Below the pieces are notes generated by a model. It ran no database searches, was not told the origin of the DNA, and worked only from the letters and a program-made list of their open reading frames with translations. The position numbers and the translations under genes were made by a program. A stretch of 64,000 nt of DNA, from the NCBI GenBank assembly GCA_045652465.1, contig JAZRUI010000004.1:1-64000 (forward strand), in the 5' to 3' direction. Positions 43,820-51,321 of the stretch are shown here, in pieces. The stretch is from SIG589 sp045652465 (GTDB taxonomy: Bacteria > Bacillota > Clostridia > Oscillospirales > Acutalibacteraceae). Within the stretch, counting starts at the first letter, position 1, and each line of letters opens with the position of its first letter.

Positions 43820-44590
43820 TCAGTTACCCTTCAGTTTGCTGAAATACTCGCGCATTTCGGCAGCCTTTCCGCAGGTCATTTTGCCCTCGGGGCATGCTCC
43901 GCGAACGCAGGAAGCGCCCGCCTTTTTGAAGACACTGGGGGCAACCGCGCTAACAAGGCGAAGCATCTCATCGGCTACATCGCGAATCTCCCATTGGGCG
44001 CGATTGCAGCAACGATGGCGGAAGAAATTAAGCAGGCTGCGAGCATTCATCGTAACAACAATTTTGGTCTCGCAGGCGTTGGGAAGCACAAAGCGGGCAT
44101 CCTCAATAGCCTTTTTCTCGGCTGCGCGGGATGCTGCCTTTTCATCCATTCCCTCGGCTAACATTGCCGCCATATGTTTTTCCTTCAAAACGGCGGTTAT
44201 TTTTTCATAGTATTCTTGGTCCTCGGCCATAGCTTTTTTATAAAGCTCCAGCGCCTCGGGTATTGCGGCAACCTCGGGCGGAACGATATACTCAAAGCCG
44301 CCTTCGCTTACATAGCGCTGGCTCTTTTGAGAATAGGATGCTATCCTATGGCGGACAAGCTGATGGGTGCAGGCGCGGGAAACGCCCTCGATTCCAAATG
44401 TGAAGGAAATATGCTCAAGCGGGCTTTCATGACCGATTGATGCCAGCATATCAACAAACGATGCTGTATTTTCCTCGTTAAGACCCTCCCTGATATCATC
44501 AATCGACGAGGGAGAATAACATAATTTTGCAGCAGCCGCAACTGCGCGTTCGGGGTCCGGTGTGTGGGTTATAAGTGTTACTTTTGCCAT
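43820..44590 (-). CDS. thyX: Flavin-dependent thymidylate synthase
   Basis: 256 residues. The ThyX signature RHRIASYSQKSQRY (RHRx7S) and a second RHR (NFFRHRCCNRAQWE) are clear. It methylates dUMP with methylene-THF and FAD and, unlike ThyA, yields THF rather than DHF, so DHFR demand is low. ATG 44590 follows GGGTGG. First gene of the minus-strand operon. The C-terminus carries extra cysteines (ASCVRGACPEGKMTCGK). Confidence 0.96.
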   Translation of the reverse strand: MAKVTLITHTPDPERAVAAAAKLCYSPSSIDDIREGLNEENTASFVDMLASIGHESPLEHISFTFGIEGVSRACTHQLVRHRIASYSQKSQRYVSEGGFEYIVPPEVAAIPEALELYKKAMAEDQEYYEKITAVLKEKHMAAMLAEGMDEKAASRAAEKKAIEDARFVLPNACETKIVVTMNARSLLNFFRHRCCNRAQWEIRDVADEMLRLVSAVAPSVFKKAGASCVRGACPEGKMTCGKAAEMREYFSKLKGN

Positions 44591-44620
44591 TTTAACCACC
44601 CTTTTTCATACTTTAGATTC

Positions 44621-44649
44621 ATTATATCAAACTACAGCCCCATTATCAA
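44621..44649 (-). promoter_or_regulatory. Promoter of the thyX-tmk operon
   Basis: TTGATA (44644-44649), 17 bases, TATAAT (44621-44626). Confidence 0.75.
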
Positions 44650-44693
44650 TTAAAATATTTTTTATAAAATATTAAAAAATGTCGTTTTTGCTC

Positions 44694-44722
44694 TTTTCAT
44701 AATAGAAAAGATGTGTTATTAT
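44694..44722 (+). promoter_or_regulatory. Possible prs promoter
   Basis: TTTTCA (44694-44699), 17 bases, TATTAT (44717-44722), 33 bases before the prs start; -35 is weak. Confidence 0.45.
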
Positions 44723-44755
44723 ATTAATACAATAAAAGCTTGGAGGGCAAAAAAT

Positions 44756-45889
44756 ATGGCCAGTATCGATTTTACACATGCACCTTTTGGCGAGCTTGCT
44801 ATTATCAGCATGCGCGGTTGCGAGGATATTGCAGCAAGTGTTGACTATTATCTTTCCCAGTGGAGAGAGAAGAATGAAGAGGAGTCCTTTGTCGTTGAGG
44901 CGCATTGTCCCCGCTTCGGCACAGGTGAAGGAAAGGCTGTTTTGCGCCATTCCGCCCGCGGACTTGATGCATTCATTATTTGCGACTGCTTCAACTACGG
45001 TGTTACCTATAAAATGTACGGTCAAACCGTTCCCATGTCGCCCGATGACCATTATCAGGATTTAAAGCGCGTTATCGCAGCTCTCGGCGGCAAGGCAAGA
45101 AGAATAACCGTTATTATGCCGATGCTCTATGAAGGCAGACAGCATCGCCGCACCTCTCGCGAATCGCTCGACTGCGCTATTATGCTGCAGGAGCTGATGA
45201 ATATGGGTGTTAGCAACATCATCACCTTCGATGCTCACGACCCCCGCGTTCAAAACGCTATCCCGCTTGAAGGCTTCGATAATGTACAAGCTGCATACCA
45301 GATGATTAAAGCCCTCCTTAAATCAACCCCCGACCTCAAAATCGACCGCGACCATCTTATGGTTGTTTCGCCCGATGAAGGCGGAATGGGCCGCTGCATC
45401 TATTATTCCTCGGTTTTAGGCCTCGACCTCGGTATGTTCTACAAGCGCCGCAACTATTCGGTTATTGTTAACGGCAAGAACCCCATCGTGGCTCACGAAT
45501 TCTTGGGCAGCGATATCGAAGGCAAGGACCTCATCATCGTTGATGATATGATTTCTTCGGGCGAATCGATGCTCGATATTGCCAAGAAGCTCAAAGAGAT
45601 GGGTGCAGGCCGCATCTTTATGTTCTCGACCTTCGGTCTCTTCGTTGACGGACTTGAAAAGTTTGATGAATATTATAAAAACGGTTACATCACCAAGGTG
45701 TTCACAACCAACCTCATCTATCAAACTCCCGAGCTTTTAAAGCGCGATTGGTATTGCAATGTTAATATGTCGAAGTATATCGCCCTCTTAATCGACACCT
45801 TAAATTGCGATAACTCCATCAGCAAGCTTTTAGACCCCGTTGACCGCATTCAAAATGTTGTTGCGAAATACGAAGAAGAGCATAAATAA
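44756..45889 (+). CDS. prs: Ribose-phosphate pyrophosphokinase (PRPP synthetase)
   Basis: 377 residues, longer than the 310-320 of standard bacterial Prs and of the divergent form seen in many Clostridia. The pyrophosphate-binding RRTSRESLDCA, the FDAHDPRVQNAIP segment and the PRPP loop DLIIVDDMISSGESM are intact. It makes PRPP for nucleotide synthesis and salvage (used by the PRTase at 34312). Start ATG 44756 follows GGAGGGC; an upstream in-frame start overlaps the promoter. It is the first plus-strand gene of the window. Confidence 0.93.
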   Translation: MASIDFTHAPFGELAIISMRGCEDIAASVDYYLSQWREKNEEESFVVEAHCPRFGTGEGKAVLRHSARGLDAFIICDCFNYGVTYKMYGQTVPMSPDDHYQDLKRVIAALGGKARRITVIMPMLYEGRQHRRTSRESLDCAIMLQELMNMGVSNIITFDAHDPRVQNAIPLEGFDNVQAAYQMIKALLKSTPDLKIDRDHLMVVSPDEGGMGRCIYYSSVLGLDLGMFYKRRNYSVIVNGKNPIVAHEFLGSDIEGKDLIIVDDMISSGESMLDIAKKLKEMGAGRIFMFSTFGLFVDGLEKFDEYYKNGYITKVFTTNLIYQTPELLKRDWYCNVNMSKYIALLIDTLNCDNSISKLLDPVDRIQNVVAKYEEEHK

Positions 45890-45898
45890 AAAATAAAC

Positions 45899-45932
45899 CA
45901 AACCCCCGACGGAAATCCCGTCGGGGGTTTTT
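45899..45932. terminator. Bidirectional terminator between prs and the accessory operon
   Basis: Very stable stem CCCCCGACGG / CCGTCGGGGG with a 5-6 base loop and T5 tail on the plus strand, and T-rich sequence on the minus strand, so it can stop both convergent units. Confidence 0.92.
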
Positions 45933-45953
45933 AATTTAAATACTATTGGATAC

Positions 45954-46877
45954 TCAATTGGGTGGAATTACTTTCTTTAAAACATCTACCATCTTTTTAC
46001 CGCGCTCGATTATCAGCTTGTTAGTCAAGCTGATTTTTCCGTAAACTTTGCCGTTGCCATTATCTCCGGACTCGTTATTCAAATCTAACAATATTGACTC
46101 TTTTAAATCAATTCCTCCGTTTTCCTTGAGCACAATTTTTTGGAAATATCCATCAATATATGTAGAGAAAATATTTTCGGAAAACCATTTTTCCCAAAGC
46201 GGCACATTTCCCACTTTATGATTTAAAAAATCATCCAAACTGTCGTACCATCTCCAAGCGCGCCCATTTTCCTTCTTGTCCTTTGCGGTACCTTTTTGGG
46301 CCTTTGAATAGCGACCATCTCCGCTAAAATAAAGCGGGCCTACATTGAAATTGCCTATTGAATGCGTTAAAATTGCAAACCTATTAATTTCCTCGGTCAA
46401 ATCGCCATTAAGCTGAAACTTATCAAGGTTTTCTAATACTTTGTCTAATACCTGGCCAAATCCTTTTTTGTCTATTTCTAACTGAGAGCAAATTTGATCA
46501 TAATTGCTTATATTCTCTTTTAGAGCGCCTTTGTATGTAGTTAGGAATGAATTTATGGTGTCGGTTTCGAGCGTCTCGCCACTTGCCAAATAGATGTCGC
46601 GCCCTTTATAGTATTTAACATCAAATCCGTTTACCGAAAGCAAAATGCACTGTATCGACATATTAAGGTCGCTGCTATCGGGATCGATTTTGTCCCTTTC
46701 GGGTGCCTTTTTATAGTGCAGCACCCGCACTAACGGCTCAGGATATTCTGCCCATTGTTTTTCGTTGAGTTTAAAATCATATTCTTCGGGCAAATAGGAA
46801 GGATCATCCTTATACAAGAAATTCCTAACCAACTCATAATCGGGTTGCTTGGGCACCGAATCCCTATTGTTTGCCAT
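45954..46877 (-). CDS. Uncharacterised protein, accessory operon gene 4
   Basis: 307-residue soluble protein of no family I can name with confidence. It is rich in charged and aromatic residues, with THSIGNFNVGPLYFSGDGRY and NGRAWRWYDSLDDFLNHKV as the most distinctive stretches; a histidine, asparagine and several tryptophans there look functional. No membrane segment or signal peptide. ATG 46877 follows GGGTGG. Last gene of the operon with the phosphatase and receiver protein, 28 bases after gene 3. Confidence 0.75.
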   Translation of the reverse strand: MANNRDSVPKQPDYELVRNFLYKDDPSYLPEEYDFKLNEKQWAEYPEPLVRVLHYKKAPERDKIDPDSSDLNMSIQCILLSVNGFDVKYYKGRDIYLASGETLETDTINSFLTTYKGALKENISNYDQICSQLEIDKKGFGQVLDKVLENLDKFQLNGDLTEEINRFAILTHSIGNFNVGPLYFSGDGRYSKAQKGTAKDKKENGRAWRWYDSLDDFLNHKVGNVPLWEKWFSENIFSTYIDGYFQKIVLKENGGIDLKESILLDLNNESGDNGNGKVYGKISLTNKLIIERGKKMVDVLKKVIPPN

Positions 46878-46905
46878 AACGCATCCACCCTTTTTACCAT
46901 TTGGA

Positions 46906-47469
46906 TTATAGTTCCATTGTAGCACATTCGGCTTTTATTTCAAGCAATTTTTTCTTGGCTGCGGATAAGAAATTCAGTTGTTTGGGGCTGAATTCATTTT
47001 CGAAATCGGATATCGAGAACTCGGCAGGATTTTGCACGAGCAAGACCAATTTATCCTCGGGAATGCTCATAGCGCAGGTGTTGTCACACTCCTCATTGAG
47101 GCATATTTCGCTCATGACATATTGGAGGCTACCCATTTGCAATCCGCGTGGGGTTATTGCCATCCAAAGGCCGTGTTCGCTCGAAAATCTCGGATACGAA
47201 ACGCGGCGAAAACCCCATATGTCCCCAAACGCTTTAGATACAATTATCTCCACGCTTGCGCCCGCTACGGCAATTTCGCATCCTTCTATCTCATAAAACT
47301 TATTCTCGAGCACCCCAATTCTCTCAACATATAAATCATCATAATATTTAGGAATGTTATCAGGGCTACAAAAGTTTTCATGCTCTTTTGTTTGTCGGTT
47401 GTATATTGAAAAGCGCGTATCACGCTTTGACAATAGGTTTCTTATTTCGCCAAATTTTATTTTTCTCAT
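46906..47469 (-). CDS. Uncharacterised protein, accessory operon gene 3
   Basis: 187-residue soluble protein, not recognised. It is predicted alpha/beta with several cysteines (CSPDN, EGCEIAV, CLNEECDNTC) that might bind metal. The N-terminus (MRKIKFGEIRNLLSKRDTRFSIYNRQTKEHE) resembles the start of small Clostridia proteins paired with phage or plasmid loci, but this is an impression only. GAGAGGAT precedes ATG 47469; 9 bases after the receiver gene. Confidence 0.75.
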   Translation of the reverse strand: MRKIKFGEIRNLLSKRDTRFSIYNRQTKEHENFCSPDNIPKYYDDLYVERIGVLENKFYEIEGCEIAVAGASVEIIVSKAFGDIWGFRRVSYPRFSSEHGLWMAITPRGLQMGSLQYVMSEICLNEECDNTCAMSIPEDKLVLLVQNPAEFSISDFENEFSPKQLNFLSAAKKKLLEIKAECATMEL

Positions 47470-47478
47470 ATTATCCTC

Positions 47479-47781
47479 TCACTTCTTAAGTTCATTTTTA
47501 GTTACGCGCGAATACGGAAAATGCTCCTCGCAATAGTCAAACATCCGCTCTCGACCTATTATATGGTTGCTGTGGATGTTTATTGAAGGAGCTGTGATGC
47601 CGTTTGAACGCATCCACATAAGCAGTTGCAAGCCATCCTTTGAGTCCTCGCCGAGAGAATAATCGAGCGAGATATGCTCGAATTTATGTTTTCTCATCAG
47701 TTCGGTTGCGGTTTTGAAATCGCGGCAGCAATAATCAAAATCGCTCGGGAATGCTCGCGTGTCATCAACAAACAGTTTCAT
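47479..47781 (-). CDS. Cyclic-phosphate-processing receiver-domain protein (cREC type)
   Basis: 100 residues, a single receiver-like domain: KLFVDDTRAFP at the N-terminus supplies the acidic pair, SLDYSLGED the phosphoacceptor-like aspartate, and the IHSNHIIGRERM segment follows. This arrangement matches the cREC family, which earlier comparative work linked to RNA-end repair of cyclic phosphates. Start ATG 47781 is set by AAGGAGG 7 bases upstream; longer in-frame sequence overlaps the phosphatase gene. Inferred role: processing or sensing of 2',3'-cyclic phosphate ends together with the adjacent phosphatase. Confidence 0.75.
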   Translation of the reverse strand: MKLFVDDTRAFPSDFDYCCRDFKTATELMRKHKFEHISLDYSLGEDSKDGLQLLMWMRSNGITAPSINIHSNHIIGRERMFDYCEEHFPYSRVTKNELKK

Positions 47782-47791
47782 TGTTCCCTCC

Positions 47792-48478
47792 TTAATTCTC
47801 TTCATCATATGGTAGGATAAACCATGGACCGCAATCGGTAACTCTATAGTATTTATCGGTTTCGGTATCAACCATAAGCACATTAAGATATCCCGTTTTC
47901 AGGACGGTGCCATCGATATAGTAGTGGGATTCGCCATCGAAATATATGTCGTGGAAATTCGGGTCTCCCGCGATACTGCTTGTGCCAACATGGCCTGCAA
48001 CCACCTTCATATCTATGCCCTCAATTTTTCCTGTTTGGGCGGGGAATTTCATGGTGAACATGTCTTCACCGGTTCCCCATTCCCAATATTCGCCAGCCTC
48101 CTCGTCAATACCGGCGTGAAGAAAGAGCGTCTTGCCTTCAATGTGATAAAGCGGAAGCGAGGATATCCAATTGATATACTTTTGCTCTACGGGCGGATCA
48201 TCGAATGATGCGAGCGGATGGTCAAGATTAGCCGAGCCATCGATAACCCAAATGTCATGGTTTCCGGCAAGCGCGATTACCCTATCCGAGCCATACGACT
48301 CTTGTAACGATATAATCCTGTCTAACACCTCCTTGCTACTATCTCCGCCATGGATGTAATCGCCTAATAGGATTATTTTTGCATCCGAATCAGCTTCGAA
48401 ATTATCCATAAATCTCGACAGCGCCTCCTCAAATGCATCCAAGCAGCCATGAATGTCGCTAATGCAATAACATTTCAT
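47792..48478 (-). CDS. PPP-family metallophosphatase (calcineurin-like)
   Basis: 228 residues. All PPP motifs are in order: SDIHGCLDAFEEAL (GDxHG form), GDYIHGGDSSKEVLD, GNHDIW, LHAG and VAGHVGTS. Relatives include PrpE, ApaH and the phosphatase domain of bacterial Pnkp, acting on phosphoproteins, dinucleotides or RNA ends. ATG 48478 follows AAAGGAG. It is the first gene of the four-gene accessory operon. Confidence 0.9.
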   Translation of the reverse strand: MKCYCISDIHGCLDAFEEALSRFMDNFEADSDAKIILLGDYIHGGDSSKEVLDRIISLQESYGSDRVIALAGNHDIWVIDGSANLDHPLASFDDPPVEQKYINWISSLPLYHIEGKTLFLHAGIDEEAGEYWEWGTGEDMFTMKFPAQTGKIEGIDMKVVAGHVGTSSIAGDPNFHDIYFDGESHYYIDGTVLKTGYLNVLMVDTETDKYYRVTDCGPWFILPYDEEN

Positions 48479-48536
48479 AAAAAAACTCCTTTCAATTTGA
48501 TCGTGGAGATTTCTCTCCTTATTATTAAACAACTTT

Positions 48537-48562
48537 TTATTGGTCCATATAGGGACCAATAA
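48537..48562. promoter_or_regulatory. Perfect 10-bp inverted repeat, likely operator
   Basis: TTATTGGTCC (48537-48546) and GGACCAATAA (48553-48562) around ATATAG, centred between the divergent accessory operon and the helix-turn-helix gene. This is the place expected for a dimeric regulator that controls both sides. Confidence 0.65.
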
Positions 48563-48574
48563 TGTAAAAAATTA

Positions 48575-48603
48575 TTGATTTTAGGAGCTTTTTATGCTAT
48601 ATT
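48575..48603 (+). promoter_or_regulatory. Promoter of the divergent helix-turn-helix gene
   Basis: TTGATT (48575-48580), 17 bases, TATATT (48598-48603), 36 bases before the start codon. Confidence 0.6.
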
Positions 48604-48638
48604 GACCTTGAAGATAGAGAAAACGGGGGGCAAAACCG

Positions 48639-49217
48639 ATGAGTTCAAAGGAAGAAAAAGCGATAAGACTGCTGCAATATTTGAGAAACTTTACCGATGA
48701 GCGCAACCCAACCTCTATGCCGCTCATTGATTATTATTTTAGAAAAAAGGGTGTTCCCGACTTTTTCGGTCCCGAAAATTCTCGCCGAAAAAATAAACGC
48801 CAACTCGTTAAGGAGTTGGTTAGAATTTTAAACAGCGATATAAACGGCAATCCTCTACCTCGTGAGGAATGGCGAATTATGTATGATGGTTGCGGCGAGG
48901 AGGACACGAAAAAACGACATTTTATTTGCAACCTTTATTATAGGCAGCCGTTTTCGCGAGATGATATTTCGGATATTATAAAAAGCATTGAAAAGAATGA
49001 CAGCCTGCCCGATGAACAAAAAAAGTCGCTGACCGAAAAGGTTCGCCGATATGTTTCAACCAAAAACTATAACAGCAATGAGTGCTATTTGATATACGGA
49101 ATGGACCCTGTTGAAAAAAAGAAGCTTTTTAAGAGGCGATACGATACAGAATCCTATATTGATTACATTATACGCACGAAAAAAGCTGCAGCCGACGATG
49201 ATTACTATTATGATTAA
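48639..49217 (+). CDS. Helix-turn-helix protein resembling a WYL regulator without the WYL domain
   Basis: 192 residues. The N-terminus (KAIRLLQYLRNFTDERNPTSMPLIDYYF) parallels that of the WYL regulator at 30201 (RIRLLYLIEIFKKYTDEEHP), and the middle (YYRQPFSRDDISDIIKSIEK) parallels the linker helix of such proteins, but the chain ends before any WYL or WCX domain. The C-terminus is basic then acidic (AAADDDYYYD). GGGGGG precedes ATG 48639. Likely the local regulator binding the palindrome at 48537-48562; this is inference. Confidence 0.7.
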   Translation: MSSKEEKAIRLLQYLRNFTDERNPTSMPLIDYYFRKKGVPDFFGPENSRRKNKRQLVKELVRILNSDINGNPLPREEWRIMYDGCGEEDTKKRHFICNLYYRQPFSRDDISDIIKSIEKNDSLPDEQKKSLTEKVRRYVSTKNYNSNECYLIYGMDPVEKKKLFKRRYDTESYIDYIIRTKKAAADDDYYYD

Positions 49218-49223
49218 ATAAAA

Positions 49224-49249
49224 AAACCACCCAAAATCGGGTGGTTTTT
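49224..49249. terminator. Bidirectional intrinsic terminator
   Basis: Stem ACCACCC / GGGTGGT with a 6-base loop, T5 on the plus strand and T7 on the minus strand. Confidence 0.9.
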
Positions 49250-49251
49250 AA

Positions 49252-49282
49252 TTTACTGATTTGCGGCTTTTGCCTTCTTTTT
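49252..49282. repeat. Exact 31-bp copy of the clpX 3' end (copy A)
   Basis: Identical to 50061-50091. On the minus strand it spells the last nine ClpX codons (KKKAKAANQ) and the stop, but no gene reads into it here. Together with the copy at clpX it flanks the membrane protein gene at 49294-49980. Confidence 0.95.
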
Positions 49283-49293
49283 TATAGAGGCTT

Positions 49294-49980
49294 TTAATAA
49301 TAAATACTTTTATCAGGATATGTTTGGTTTATAACAGAATAATAATGCATAATAAAATCTTCTTCCAAACTCATATTGAAAAATTTAGGTGTACTACACA
49401 TATACACTGTTTTTAGCGAGGCGGGGTCAAAGAGATCGCTGGTAAGCAATCCCAACCCTACATTTAAGAGAAGATATAAAATTGCAAAAGCTAACAAACC
49501 GACAAAAACATTAACAACCAAGCCAATTATAATGCTTGCGATTACCGTTGAGAAGAACATGGGAAAATTCCAAAAAACCGGCTTCCAAAACAAATAATAT
49601 CTCATCCAACGGCGCTTATATAATTTCTTTGTTTTCTCTGCTGATTCAGCATATCTTCGAACTATGCGAATTTCGCAATAGGAAGAATCCAAAAAACAAC
49701 AGCTAAACGACACTGTGCGGGTTGCTTGCTCATTTTTCCAAGAAATCGCAACATGTGTACTGTCATCGCATCGGGAAATTATATATTCGGATACGATCGT
49801 TATATCATAAATATCCTTTAGGAAACTTGCTCTATGGCTTGCGGCAGTTGTTCTTACCGAAAGCAGAACATCCTCGCCCTTATTAAGCGTTATTTTCTTT
49901 GTTTCGAAAGGCGAAAACCTATATTCTATTCCCTCTACCGTAAGGTCGATGCTTTGGCTTGAATCGTTATGTAAGACCAT
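49294..49980 (-). CDS. Uncharacterised membrane protein between clpX-tail repeats
   Basis: 228 residues, family not recognised. The N-terminal 115 residues look like a beta-rich soluble domain (VLHNDSSQSIDLTVEGIEYRFSPFETKKITL), followed by a basic stretch (KKLYKRRWMRYYLFWKP) and two adjacent hydrophobic helices (about residues 138-185, FFSTVIASIIIGLVVNVFVG onward), then a short tail. GAGGGGAGG precedes ATG 49980. The gene lies wholly between repeat copies and is AT-richer than its clpX neighbour, so it looks acquired. Confidence 0.75.
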   Translation of the reverse strand: MVLHNDSSQSIDLTVEGIEYRFSPFETKKITLNKGEDVLLSVRTTAASHRASFLKDIYDITIVSEYIISRCDDSTHVAISWKNEQATRTVSFSCCFLDSSYCEIRIVRRYAESAEKTKKLYKRRWMRYYLFWKPVFWNFPMFFSTVIASIIIGLVVNVFVGLLAFAILYLLLNVGLGLLTSDLFDPASLKTVYMCSTPKFFNMSLEEDFIMHYYSVINQTYPDKSIYY

Positions 49981-49995
49981 CGTATCCCTCCCCTC

Positions 49996-50008
49996 TTTTA
50001 CTGATTTG
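49996..50008. repeat. 13-bp partial copy of the clpX-tail repeat
   Basis: TTTTACTGATTTG here matches 50060-50072, the outer end of the repeat, and again lies just outside a gene. It shows that the repeat's outer 12-13 bases occur three times in 840 bp. Confidence 0.75.
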
Positions 50009-50023
50009 TATTTTTATTCGTAC

Positions 50024-50057
50024 AGTTAAAGGGTTGTGCTTTCCGCACAACCCTTTT
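50024..50057 (-). terminator. Hairpin terminator after clpX
   Basis: Perfect 12-bp stem AAAGGGTTGTGC / GCACAACCCTTT with a 5-base loop, three bases from the clpX stop region. The T tract is stronger on the plus strand than on the minus strand, so it may work in both directions. Confidence 0.75.
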
Positions 50058-50060
50058 TGT

Positions 50061-50091
50061 TTTACTGATTTGCGGCTTTTGCCTTCTTTTT
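50061..50091. repeat. 31-bp clpX-tail repeat (copy B, within clpX)
   Basis: Native copy at the 3' end of clpX, identical to 49252-49282. It encodes the C-terminal KKKAKAANQ and the stop codon. Confidence 0.95.
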
Positions 50092-51312
50092 GCGGGTTAA
50101 AACGGGTTCGCCGCCATCAACCGTTGCGGCGGTTATAACAACCTTTTCGATATCCTTTTCGCTGGGGATTTCGAACATAATCTTTTGGAGCACGCCCTCA
50201 ATTACCGAGCGAAGACCGCGCGCGCCTGTTTTGCGCTCGATGGTTATATCGGCGATTCGGCAAAGCGCCTCCTCCTCGAATTCGAGGATTACGCCATCCA
50301 TCTTAAACAGCGCCTCATACTGCTTTATAACCGAGTTTTTGGGCTCGGTCATAATGCGAAGGAGGGATTCTCTATCCATCTTTTGCAGCGCGGTTATAAC
50401 GGGCAAACGGCCAACGAGCTCGGGTATCATTCCGAACTTAACGAGGTCCTTATGGGTCGGGGTTGCGGCCTCAACCTCTTCTCTCTTCTCGTTTTCGGAT
50501 TTAACCTCGGCGCCGAAGCCAAGACTGCTGCCGCCAAGACGCTTTTCGATAACCTTATCGATTCCATCAAACGCGCCTGCGCAAATGAATAAAATATTGG
50601 TTGTATCGATTTGGATGAACTCCTGCTGGGGATGCTTTCTGCCGCCCTGCGGAGGAACATTCGAAACCGTTCCTTCCAAAATTTTAAGCAACGCCTGCTG
50701 AACGCCCTCGCCGCTTACATCGCGAGTTATGCTCGCATTTTCGCTCTTGCGGGCAATTTTATCGATTTCATCAACATATATAATACCCTTTTCGGCGCGC
50801 TCGATATCAAAATCGGCAGCCTGAATAAGGCGAAGCAGGATATTCTCAACATCCTCGCCAACATAACCCGCTTCGGTTAGCGTTGTTGCATCGGTTATGG
50901 CGATGGGAACATCCAAAATCTTTGCAAGGGTTTGGGCTAAAAGGGTTTTGCCAACGCCGGTGGGACCAAGCATAAGCACATTGCTTTTAACCAGCTCAAC
51001 ACCGTTTTCCGGCTCTCCGGTTATGCGCTTATAATGGTTATAAACCGCAACCGAAAGCGCGATTTTGGCATCATCCTGCCCAATTACATATTCATCGAGT
51101 TTTTCCTTTATCTCGCGGGGAGTTAAAAGGCGGAACTCTTCTTTTTGCTTTTTATCCTTGCGGCTTGGCATGGGTTCATCAAATATCAGCGAGCTGCAAA
51201 ACTCAACGCAATGGTCGCAAATATAAACGCCAGGACCCTCAACAAGTCGAGAAACCTCTTCCTGCGATTTGCCGCAAAAGGAACAGCGAATTTCCTTTTC
51301 GTTGTTAGCCAT
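50062..51312 (-). CDS. clpX: ATP-dependent Clp protease ATP-binding subunit ClpX
   Basis: 416 residues. N-terminal zinc-binding domain with CSFCGKSQEEV and CDHCVEFC, Walker A LMLGPTGVGKTLLAQTLAK, Walker B IIYVDEID, RYVGxD-region pore residues, and the ClpP-docking IGL-region replaced locally by SLGFGAEVKS. AAA+ unfoldase that feeds substrates to ClpP. It ends in a basic KKKAKAANQ tail that forms repeat copy B. Confidence 0.98.
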   Translation of the reverse strand: MANNEKEIRCSFCGKSQEEVSRLVEGPGVYICDHCVEFCSSLIFDEPMPSRKDKKQKEEFRLLTPREIKEKLDEYVIGQDDAKIALSVAVYNHYKRITGEPENGVELVKSNVLMLGPTGVGKTLLAQTLAKILDVPIAITDATTLTEAGYVGEDVENILLRLIQAADFDIERAEKGIIYVDEIDKIARKSENASITRDVSGEGVQQALLKILEGTVSNVPPQGGRKHPQQEFIQIDTTNILFICAGAFDGIDKVIEKRLGGSSLGFGAEVKSENEKREEVEAATPTHKDLVKFGMIPELVGRLPVITALQKMDRESLLRIMTEPKNSVIKQYEALFKMDGVILEFEEEALCRIADITIERKTGARGLRSVIEGVLQKIMFEIPSEKDIEKVVITAATVDGGEPVLTRKKKAKAANQ

Positions 51313-51321
51313 AATTTCCTC

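Noticed and set aside
44672..45052. Minus-strand frame across the prs start
   Set aside because: It overlaps the prs promoter and conserved N-terminus and lacks a ribosome binding site.
46906..47469. Toxin-antitoxin reading of the two unknown accessory proteins
   Set aside because: They are larger than usual TA pairs, have no recognisable toxin fold, and are placed after a phosphatase in one operon, so there is no positive evidence.
49294..50060. Insertion sequence between the clpX-tail repeats
   Set aside because: No transposase frame and no terminal inverted repeats were found; the flanks are copies of clpX, not short target duplications.
50090..50701. 203-codon plus-strand frame within clpX
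   Set aside because: Antisense to conserved ClpX sequence; serine/arginine-rich composition typical of shadow frames.
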